The notes beneath the pieces were generated by a model. The model searched no databases and was not told the origin of the DNA. It saw nothing but the letters and a program-made list of their open reading frames with translations. From contig JBFXED010000008.1 of assembly GCA_050180485.1 (NCBI GenBank), positions 58,445 through 122,444 on the forward strand: a stretch of DNA of 64,000 nt, read 5' to 3'. A program made the position numbers and the translations under genes. Every line of letters starts with the position of its first letter. Positions within the stretch are counted from its first letter, which is position 1. Origin of the DNA: CADEGL01 sp050180485 (GTDB lineage Bacteria > Pseudomonadota > Alphaproteobacteria > CADEGL01). Below, in pieces: positions 57,844-64,000 of the stretch.

Positions 57844-58626
57844 TTATGGCGAGTTCGGGTTCGGCTTGCCGGCCTTCACCGCCGTCACGGCATTCTTGGC
57901 CGCCCAGGTCATGAGGCGCGTCTCGCCCAGGATGGTGACGAACTGGTAGCCCAGCTCGATCATCTTGATCGCATAGGCTGCCGAGCCGCAGTGGATGCCG
58001 GCGAAGATCTTGTGGCGTTTCGCGGCCTCGGCGATCTTCTTGAAATTCTCGATCAGCTTGGGCTCGGTGGGATCGAAGCCGGGGCCGAAGCCCATGCTGA
58101 TACCCATATCCGACGGGCCGACATAGACGCCGTCCAGGCCCTTCACGCCCATGATCGCGTCCACGTTCGCGACCGCTTCGGCCGTCTCGATCATCGCGAT
58201 GGCGAGGAGCGTGGTGTTGGCTTCCTTGGCGTAGTCCGGGCCGCCATAGATCATGCCGCGCACGGGGCCCCAGCTGCGGTAACCCTGGGGCGCGTAACGG
58301 GTCGCGCCGACGAACGCTTCGCATTCCGCCTTGCTGTTGATCATCGGGCAAATGATGCCGTAGGCGCCCGCGTCCAGCGACTTCATGATGATGCCGGGCT
58401 CGTTCCAGGGAACGCGGACCAAAGGCGTCACATTTGTGGTCGAGATGGCCTGCAGCATGGAGACCGAGGCCTGGTAGTCGACGAGGCCATGCTGCATGTC
58501 GATGCACAGGCTGTCCCAGCCCGCATGCGCCATGGCCTCGGCGGTCACGCCCGAAGGCACGCCCAGCCAGCCGTTCACCACGTTGCCGCCCGCGGCGACG
58601 ATCTTCTTCACGTTGTTCTCGCGCAT
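57844..58626 (-). CDS. HpcH/HpaI-family aldolase
   Basis: A 260-residue class II pyruvate aldolase-fold protein. It contains NGWLGVPSGVTAEAMAHAGW, DSLCIDMQHGLVDYQAS, VTPLVRVPWNEPGIIMKSLD, GAYGIICPMINSKAECEAFV, RSWGPVRGMIYGG and MIETAEAVANVDAIMGVKGL, then VYVGPSDMGISMG. The catalytic Arg (LVRVPW), metal Glu (MIETAEA) and Asp (GPSDM) are present. Such enzymes cleave 2-keto-3-deoxy acids. ATG at 58626 is preceded by GGAAGGA. 41 nt upstream of the gamma-glutamyltransferase-family gene. Confidence 0.9.
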   Translation of the reverse strand: MRENNVKKIVAAGGNVVNGWLGVPSGVTAEAMAHAGWDSLCIDMQHGLVDYQASVSMLQAISTTNVTPLVRVPWNEPGIIMKSLDAGAYGIICPMINSKAECEAFVGATRYAPQGYRSWGPVRGMIYGGPDYAKEANTTLLAIAMIETAEAVANVDAIMGVKGLDGVYVGPSDMGISMGFGPGFDPTEPKLIENFKKIAEAAKRHKIFAGIHCGSAAYAIKMIELGYQFVTILGETRLMTWAAKNAVTAVKAGKPNPNSP

Positions 58627-58791
58627 CGACAGTCCTTCCTTCTGAAATGGCTTGATTGCTATGCGGGCAGAGGCGCCAACGGAGGTGAGTATAGCAACAG
58701 GCAAAGGCGCGGGAAGCCGCCCGGCCGATGGTGGCGGGCCGCGCCCCATGCTAGATAGGCAGCGGTTTTCCCGCATTTCCGCGAGCCCGCC

Positions 58792-60585
58792 ATGAGCCTG
58801 CCGTTCATCAATCCGCGCGACGTCCGCTTCGTCCTTTACGAGATGCTGGATGTGGAAAAGCTCGTTGCCCGGCCGCGCTTCAAGGACCATGGCCGCGAGA
58901 CGTTCGACGCCGTGCTGGACACGGCCCACGCCATCGCGCGCGACAAGTTCCAGCCGCACAACCGCAAGGCCGACCTGAACGAGCCGCATCTGGTCGACGG
59001 CAAGGTGAGGACTATCCCCGAGGTGAAGCCCGCGATCGCGGCGTTCAGCGAGGCCGGCTTCCTGTCCGCCCATATGGACGAGGAAGAGGGCGGGCTCCAG
59101 CTCCCTTGGACGGTGGCGCAGGCCTGCATGGCGTTCTTCCAGGGCGCCAATGTGGGCACCATCGCCTATCCGTTCCTGACCATGGCGAATGCCAACCTTT
59201 TGCGCGCCTTCGGCACGCAGGAGCAGAAGGCGCTGTATCTGAAGCCCATGCTGGAAGGCCGCTATTTCGGCACCATGATGCTGACCGAGCCGCAGGCCGG
59301 CTCGTCGCTGTCCGACGTCGCCACGCGCGCGGAGCCGCAACCGGAAGGCCATTACAAGCTCAAGGGCACCAAGATCTTCATCTCGGGCGGCGACCACGAG
59401 TTGTCGGAGAACATCGTGCACCTGGCGCTCGCGCGCATCGCGGGCGCGCCGGCGGGCGTGAAGGGCCTCTCGCTGTTCCTCGTGCCGCGCTATCTCGTCA
59501 ACGCCGACGGTACGCGGGGCAAGCGCAACGACGTGGCGCTCGCGGGCTTGATCGAGAAGATGGGCTATCGCGGCACCGTCTCGACCATGATCAAGTTCGG
59601 CGAGAACAACGACTGCACGGCCTATCTGGTCGGCCAGCCGCATCAGGGCCTGGCCTGCATGTTCCACATGATGAACGAGGCGCGCATCGGCGTCGGCATG
59701 GGCGCGGTCATGCTGGGCTATGCCGGCTATCTGGCGTCGCTCGACTACGCGCGCAACCGGCCGCAAGGGCGCCCACCGCAGGAGAAGGATCCGACCAAGC
59801 CGCAGGTTGCGCTGATCGAGCACGCTGATATCCGCCGTATGCTGCTGGCGCAGAAAGCCTATGTGGAAGGCGCTTTTGCGCTGGGTCTGTTCTGCTGCCG
59901 CCTGGTGGACGAGAAGGCGACCGCGCCCGACGAGAAGGCCAGGCGCGATGCGCATCTCTTGCTCGAAATCCTGACGCCGGTGATCAAGGCCTGGCCGTCG
60001 GACTGGTGCCTCAAGGCCAACGAACTGGCGATCCAGATCCACGGTGGCTATGGCTATACGCGCGACTTCACGGTCGAGCAGCATTACCGCGACAACCGCC
60101 TGAACCCGATCCACGAAGGCACCAACGGCATCCAGGCGTTGGACCTGCTCGGCCGGAAAGTGAGCTTCGAGAACGGCGCGGCCTTCGCGCTGCTGACGGC
60201 GGAGATGACGAAGACTGCCGAAGCGGTGAAGAAAGACGCAAGCTTGCGCGCCTGGGGCGATGTACTGCTGGCCGCGGTCGTGGACGCGAAAGCCACGACC
60301 GATGCATTGCACGCTGCGAAGGATAAGGGCGAGATCAACCTGTTCCTGGCCAATGCGTCGGTCTATCTCGACATGATCGGCCATCTGGTGATCGCGTGGA
60401 TGTGGCTGAAACAGGCGGCCGTCGCGGCGCCGCACGCGGATGGACCGGAGGCGGATTTCTATCGGGGCAAACTTGCCGCGTGCCGCTATTTCTTCCACTG
60501 GGAACTGCCGAAGACGCGCGCCCAGGGCGAATTGCTGCGCAGCCTCGATTCGACCTGCCTCGACGCGACGCCCGCGCTTTTCTAA
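58792..60585 (+). CDS. Acyl-CoA dehydrogenase (DmdC/FadE-like, large form)
   Basis: A 597-residue flavoenzyme of the large acyl-CoA dehydrogenase group that carries an extra C-terminal domain. Family motifs are MMLTEPQAGSSLSDVATRAE, GTKIFISGGDHELSENIVHL, MNEARIGVGMGAVMLGYAGY, IQIHGGYGYTRDF and the catalytic Glu in NPIHEGTNGIQALDLLGRK. The N-terminal block FINPRDVRFVLYEMLDVEKL is typical of the 3-methylmercaptopropionyl-CoA dehydrogenase-like clade, although substrate cannot be assigned. Divergent from the aldolase gene. Confidence 0.92.
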   Translation: MSLPFINPRDVRFVLYEMLDVEKLVARPRFKDHGRETFDAVLDTAHAIARDKFQPHNRKADLNEPHLVDGKVRTIPEVKPAIAAFSEAGFLSAHMDEEEGGLQLPWTVAQACMAFFQGANVGTIAYPFLTMANANLLRAFGTQEQKALYLKPMLEGRYFGTMMLTEPQAGSSLSDVATRAEPQPEGHYKLKGTKIFISGGDHELSENIVHLALARIAGAPAGVKGLSLFLVPRYLVNADGTRGKRNDVALAGLIEKMGYRGTVSTMIKFGENNDCTAYLVGQPHQGLACMFHMMNEARIGVGMGAVMLGYAGYLASLDYARNRPQGRPPQEKDPTKPQVALIEHADIRRMLLAQKAYVEGAFALGLFCCRLVDEKATAPDEKARRDAHLLLEILTPVIKAWPSDWCLKANELAIQIHGGYGYTRDFTVEQHYRDNRLNPIHEGTNGIQALDLLGRKVSFENGAAFALLTAEMTKTAEAVKKDASLRAWGDVLLAAVVDAKATTDALHAAKDKGEINLFLANASVYLDMIGHLVIAWMWLKQAAVAAPHADGPEADFYRGKLAACRYFFHWELPKTRAQGELLRSLDSTCLDATPALF

Positions 60586-60645
60586 GCCCGCGTCTCCGGC
60601 TTATCCTTCCCTTCGCGCCAATCCGAGCGCGGCAGGGAGGGATGA

Positions 60646-61797
60646 ATGGCACTGCATTTCAGCCGAGACGAGTTCAAGCGCCGCCAGAACGCCGCGTGCC
60701 GCGAGATGGCACGCCAGGGCTTGGACGGGCTTCTGATCTTCCGCCAGGAAAGCATGTACTACCTGACCGGTTACGACACCGGCGGCTACAGCATGTTCCA
60801 GGGCATGTATCTGGCTCAGAACGGGCGCATCGCGTTGCTCACCCGCACGGCGGACCGCATCCAGTCGCGCTTGACCTCGGTCTTGAAAGACATCCGCATC
60901 TGGTACGACCGCGACGGCGCCAACCCGGCCATGGATCTGCGCGACATGATGCAGGATCTGGGCGCCAAGGGTGGCCGTGTCGGCATCGAGTACCACGCCT
61001 ACGGTTTCACCGCGCAGCGCGGCCGCATGGTAGACGCGGCGCTGGAGGGCTTCTGCCGCACGGAGGATGCGACCGATCTGGTGCGTCTGCTGCGCCTGGT
61101 GAAAAGCCCGGCCGAGCTGAAATACGTCCGCCGCGCGGGCCAGCTTTCGGACGAGGCGCTGGCGGTGGCCAACGCCATGTGCGTGCCGGGCGAGCATATC
61201 GGCGCCATCTACGGCGAGATGATGAACGTCATCATGCGCGGCGACGGCGATCCGACCGCCTCGCGCTGGCCTATGGGCGCCGGCAAGGACGCGCTCATGG
61301 TCCGCTACCACACAGGCCATGGAAAGGTGGGCAAGCAGGACAATGCGGTGTTCGAGTTCGCGGCTTCCTACCGTCACTATCACGCCGCCCTGATGCACAA
61401 CGTCATCACCGGCAAGCCGAGCCAGCGGCAGAAGGACATGTACGCCGCCTGCCGCGAGGCACTGGCCGCCTGCGAGGACACGCTGCGCGCGGGCAGGACG
61501 GTCGGCGACATCTATGCTGCTCACGCCAAATCGATGACGAAGTCCGGCTTCAAGAAGCAGATGCTGGCGGCTTGCGGTTACACGCTCGGCGCCACCTATC
61601 CGCCCTCGTGGATGGACTGGCCCATGATGTGGGCGAACAACCCGCAGGTGATCGAGCCGGGCATGGTCTTCTTCATGCACATGATCCTGCTCGACGACCG
61701 CACCGGCGTCTCCATGTCGCTGGGCGAGACAGCCATCGTCACCAAGGGCAAGTGCGAGCCCGTCAACCACGCGCCGCGGCGGCTGGTGGTGAATTGA
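60646..61797 (+). CDS. M24-fold (creatinase/ectoine-hydrolase-like) enzyme
   Basis: A 383-residue pita-bread-fold protein. The N-terminal creatinase domain has GLDGLLIFRQESMYYLTGYD and RIALLTRTADRIQSRL; the C-terminal domain has LRLVKSPAELKYVRRAGQLS, YHTGHGKVGKQDNAVFEFAA, SYRHYHAALMHNVITGKPS and PGMVFFMHMILLDDRTGVSM. The usual two metal Asp residues (D-x10-D) are replaced (Glu ... Ala), which points to a metal-free enzyme like creatinase rather than an aminopeptidase. It follows the acyl-CoA dehydrogenase by 60 nt. Its stop overlaps the next gene's TTG start. Confidence 0.85.
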   Translation: MALHFSRDEFKRRQNAACREMARQGLDGLLIFRQESMYYLTGYDTGGYSMFQGMYLAQNGRIALLTRTADRIQSRLTSVLKDIRIWYDRDGANPAMDLRDMMQDLGAKGGRVGIEYHAYGFTAQRGRMVDAALEGFCRTEDATDLVRLLRLVKSPAELKYVRRAGQLSDEALAVANAMCVPGEHIGAIYGEMMNVIMRGDGDPTASRWPMGAGKDALMVRYHTGHGKVGKQDNAVFEFAASYRHYHAALMHNVITGKPSQRQKDMYAACREALAACEDTLRAGRTVGDIYAAHAKSMTKSGFKKQMLAACGYTLGATYPPSWMDWPMMWANNPQVIEPGMVFFMHMILLDDRTGVSMSLGETAIVTKGKCEPVNHAPRRLVVN

Positions 61798-62249
61798 CCG
61801 GAAGCCAACAGGGCGGACGCGCGCACGGAATCTCCGCGTTCGTCCTGCTGGCGTTCCTTGCCATCGCGGCATGTTCCGGCCCACGCGACCGGGCGGTCAC
61901 CGCGGACTCCATACGGCTCGCCGAGATGCAGCAGCGGAGCTTCGCCACTCCAGACCGCTATCTGCTCGTGCGCGCCGTGACGGCCACCTTGCTATCGGCG
62001 GGCTATGCCATCGAGTACGCTTCGCCCGCGGCGGACACGATCCATGCGAACAAGGATTCGTGGCGGGTGAAGGTCACGATCACGCCGCGTTCGACGTCTG
62101 ACTTGCTCGTGCACATCGAAGCATGGACTGGTGACGGCACGGCGCCGCGCGCCTCCCGACGCGACGTGGATGACCCGGCATTCTACCAAGACCAGTTCTT
62201 CGCCCCCTTGTCCAAGGTGTTGGATCTGCCCGCACGTCCGGTGACCTGA
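61794..62249 (+). CDS. Lipoprotein, array member 1 (VDDPxFY type)
   Basis: A 151-residue lipoprotein from TTG overlapping the M24 stop (TTGA). The signal has lipobox LAIAAC after about 25 residues. The mature part has AEMQQRSFATPDRYLLVRAV, a predicted helix-strand repeat, and the end VDDPAFYQDQFFAPLSKVL then DLPARPVT. The end is nearly identical in pattern to that of array member 3. The translational start is uncertain because no ATG is present. Function unknown. Confidence 0.68.
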   Translation: MTGSQQGGRAHGISAFVLLAFLAIAACSGPRDRAVTADSIRLAEMQQRSFATPDRYLLVRAVTATLLSAGYAIEYASPAADTIHANKDSWRVKVTITPRSTSDLLVHIEAWTGDGTAPRASRRDVDDPAFYQDQFFAPLSKVLDLPARPVT

Positions 62250-62347
62250 TCGTAAGCGCCGCAGCATTTCTTCCTTCCGCAGGAATCACCGTTCTCGTTC
62301 GTAGATTCGAATCGGAACAACGGTCGTTGCCTTTACCGGGGGCAGGG

Positions 62348-63007
62348 ATGTGGCGAGTTTCCGTCGTGCTTGTCTTTGCGGCACTGGGCTTGAGCGCCTG
62401 CGCCGATCCCACGCATGGCATCAGCGACCGGACACCCGCCGACTTTCCGCTGTTCCAGAATCGGCGATTCACGATCACCGACCAGGCGTTCATCCTGGCC
62501 GCCGCGAAAAACTCACTGGAAGAGATGGGCTATACCGCATCCGCCGAGGGCGGCGATGCCGGCGTCTTGATCGCGTGGGAGCGGCTGGCGCCGGAGACCC
62601 CCGAGGCCGGGGCGTGGAAGCCAACAGATTGGAACGCTTACCAGACCAAGGAAGCCACCGACGCGGCCAACGCCGAAATTGCTAGGCTCTTTTATCTCGA
62701 CCCCGCAAACAACCCGCCGCCAAAGCAATATTCCACGAACAAGCTCTGGAACAGCGTCCTGAACGAATGGCACAAGCCCAGTCCGCCGCGGATCGTGTTT
62801 TCCGGCCGCGGTGACGACGAACGCGCGGCGGTCTTGGTGACGCCGTCTCCGCCATTCCAAACGGAAGTCCGCGTGTGGTTCGACCAAGTCACGGGACGCC
62901 AGGACTCCGCGTCGCAAGTCTACGAGCGCGATTTCGAACCGATGCTCTACGCGGTGTTCTTCCACGGCATCGAGAACGCGGTCGCGGCCAAGGTGAAAGC
63001 GCCATGA
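62348..63007 (+). CDS. Lipoprotein, array member 2 (TDxA type)
   Basis: A 219-residue lipoprotein starting MWRVSVVLVFAALGLSAC, where LSAC is the lipobox. It has RFTITDQAFILAAAKNSLEE and MGYTASAEGGDAGVLIAWE, similar to the partial gene at the right edge, followed by a Trp-rich segment (WKPTDWNAYQTKEATDAANA) and RVWFDQVTGRQDSASQVYER. Probably periplasmic, outer-membrane anchored. Its stop overlaps the next gene (ATGA). Confidence 0.72.
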   Translation: MWRVSVVLVFAALGLSACADPTHGISDRTPADFPLFQNRRFTITDQAFILAAAKNSLEEMGYTASAEGGDAGVLIAWERLAPETPEAGAWKPTDWNAYQTKEATDAANAEIARLFYLDPANNPPPKQYSTNKLWNSVLNEWHKPSPPRIVFSGRGDDERAAVLVTPSPPFQTEVRVWFDQVTGRQDSASQVYERDFEPMLYAVFFHGIENAVAAKVKAP

Positions 63008-63453
63008 GGAGGAACGCCACGTGCTTTCTTGCCGCCTTGGGCGGCCTGGCGCTCCTGCTCTCGGCCTGTTCCGGCGTTCGGGTCTCCCCCAATGCGTTGC
63101 GTAGCGACCTGCCACCGGCGCAATTGACCGCGGTGGAGGCGCGTGACTTTCGCACGGCGGATAAGCTCGCGGTCATCCACGCCGTCGCGAAAATCCTTTT
63201 GGAGACCGGCTTCGTTCTCGACCGGGTCGATCCGCAAGGTAAGGTTTGGGCCAGCGCGGAGATCTATTTCCTGTCCTTCAAGGTCGTTGCCACGGTGACG
63301 CCGCGCGGGGTGGGCACGATGCAAGTCCGCTTCGTCGCCGATAAGAGCCAAGGGTCGGACATCATGGAAGTCGACGACCCGAAATTCTACGACGACAAGT
63401 TCTTTACGCCGCTCGCAGAGAATCTTCGTCTGCCCGCGCTTCCCGCCACATAA
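63004..63453 (+). CDS. Lipoprotein, array member 3 (VDDPxFY type)
   Basis: A 149-residue lipoprotein with signal CFLAALGGLALLLSAC. The mature domain has EARDFRTADKLAVIHAVAKI, LLETGFVLDRVDPQGKVWAS, SFKVVATVTPRGVGTMQVRF and ends VDDPKFYDDKFFTPLAENL then RLPALPAT. Paralog of array member 1. Its start overlaps the previous stop by ATGA. Function unknown. Confidence 0.72.
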   Translation: MRRNATCFLAALGGLALLLSACSGVRVSPNALRSDLPPAQLTAVEARDFRTADKLAVIHAVAKILLETGFVLDRVDPQGKVWASAEIYFLSFKVVATVTPRGVGTMQVRFVADKSQGSDIMEVDDPKFYDDKFFTPLAENLRLPALPAT

Positions 63454-63530
63454 TTGCGGCCCTTCTGGCCTGTTGCTGTGCCAAAGCAAACTCCCTAGGC
63501 TTTTCGCATCGCCCGGGGGGATAAACGGAT

Positions 63531-64000
63531 ATGCAGGCAGGAATATGCGCGCTCATGGGCGCGTGTCTCATACTCGGTGCGTGCGCCGACCATAATAAGG
63601 ACGCCAAGCGGTTCGCGCAGGCACCGACGCCGCGCTACATGTCGGACAGCGGTCCCCGCCAGCAGATGATGGGAAATGCCGAAATCGAACCGTCCGCGCC
63701 CGGCAAGCCCGCGCCGACGTATCGTGAAGTCCAAACCCGCACTTTCGAAAGCACGGACGAAGCCGTGCTTATGGTCGCGGCGGCCAAGACGCTCGAAGCA
63801 CAAGGCTTCGACGTGGATCGGAAGGCATTGTCGATCGGTATTCTGACCGCAAAGCTGCGCAAAGAGGCGAGCACGGGCAGTCAGATCGCGCAGGCTCTGG
63901 TGCTCGCTCTCCTGGTTGGTCCGGGCGGCGGGCCGCTGGCCACGGCCAGCACGACGCACGCGATGGTTGTCGCCACACCCGATCAAGCCACGGGATCGAC
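63531..64000 (+). CDS. Lipoprotein, array member 4 (partial at right edge)
   Basis: The first 156 codons of a lipoprotein, MQAGICALMGACLILGACAD, with lipobox LGAC. The mature part has RTFESTDEAVLMVAAAKTLE and AQGFDVDRKALSIGILTAKL, matching TITDQAFILAAAKNSLEEMG of array member 2. A hydrophobic glycine-rich stretch (AQALVLALLVGPGGG) follows. The C-terminus is cut by the window edge. ATG lies 78 nt after the previous stop. Function unknown. Confidence 0.7.
   Translation, partial: MQAGICALMGACLILGACADHNKDAKRFAQAPTPRYMSDSGPRQQMMGNAEIEPSAPGKPAPTYREVQTRTFESTDEAVLMVAAAKTLEAQGFDVDRKALSIGILTAKLRKEASTGSQIAQALVLALLVGPGGGPLATASTTHAMVVATPDQATGS

Noticed and set aside
58627..60498. A very long leftward frame that would extend the aldolase to about 880 residues
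   Set aside because: The extension runs antisense through the acyl-CoA dehydrogenase, has no family features, and a strong ribosome site marks the aldolase ATG at 58626.

Overview
The window is about 64 kb of GC-rich DNA from an alphaproteobacterium, most likely a Rhodospirillales-type lineage (inference). The evidence is the hemC-hemD-mic60-hemY gene order, the SdhAF4 (DUF1674) protein next to htpX, the rsmB/rpe/heparinase gene set, and an EPS-type MarR regulator paired with a NusG/RfaH paralog. There is no rRNA, CRISPR array or recognisable insertion sequence. One tRNA (Thr-CGU) is present. The left edge cuts a hisH-like gene and the right edge cuts a lipoprotein gene.

Region 1 (1-25.9 kb) is a surface-polysaccharide island. 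A tightly overlapping leftward operon encodes a capsule-type glycosyltransferase, a LegC-type aminotransferase, a NeuD-type acyltransferase, NeuB/LegI, NeuC/LegG, an O-carbamoyltransferase, and a HisF/HisH pair of the kind that feeds ammonia to sugar amidotransferases. A LegB-type dehydratase, an alpha/beta hydrolase, a flippase-like membrane protein, a methyltransferase-GT2 fusion and another methyltransferase are read rightward. Together they point to a legionaminic-acid-like nonulosonate with amidino and carbamoyl decorations. No CMP-sugar synthetase is seen, so it may lie outside the window. Between the two halves sit an RfaH-like antiterminator and a MarR-type regulator. Two copies of the 15-bp palindrome GTTCA-N5-TGAAC lie at the regulator promoter. 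One exact and one near copy lie at the nonulosonate promoter, at almost the same spacing. The nonulosonate leader also carries GCGGTAGC, the core of the E. coli ops element recognised by RfaH. A nucleotide-sugar dehydrogenase, a heparinase II/III protein and a SxtJ/DUF5989/SxtI-like carbamoylation cassette with an SGNH protein follow. This cassette separates rsmB from rpe.

Region 2 (25.9-51.7 kb) is mostly core metabolism and housekeeping: rsmB, htpX, sdhAF4, a secreted nuclease, LysE, AraC and MocR regulators, an SDR/flavin monooxygenase pair, prfC, acs, gpsA, bfd-bfr, tsaD, hemCD-mic60-hemY and a 3-hydroxybutyrate-type dehydrogenase. Embedded in it are four tandem paralogous secreted proteins, a fasciclin protein, a family of CCCCTCCC/GGGGAGGG palindromic intergenic repeats, and a very AT-rich island of about 190 bp (41.9-42.08 kb). 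The island carries a near-consensus promoter, a 5' hairpin, a strong ribosome site, a 22-codon hydrophobic ORF and a perfect terminator.

Region 3 (51.7-64 kb) holds the tRNA, an RTX calcium-binding protein built from six units of about 110 residues, a lectin-fold-like secreted protein, a gamma-glutamyltransferase-family enzyme, an HpcH/HpaI aldolase, an acyl-CoA dehydrogenase, an M24 peptidase-fold enzyme lacking the usual metal ligands, and four tandem lipoproteins that fall into two related pairs.
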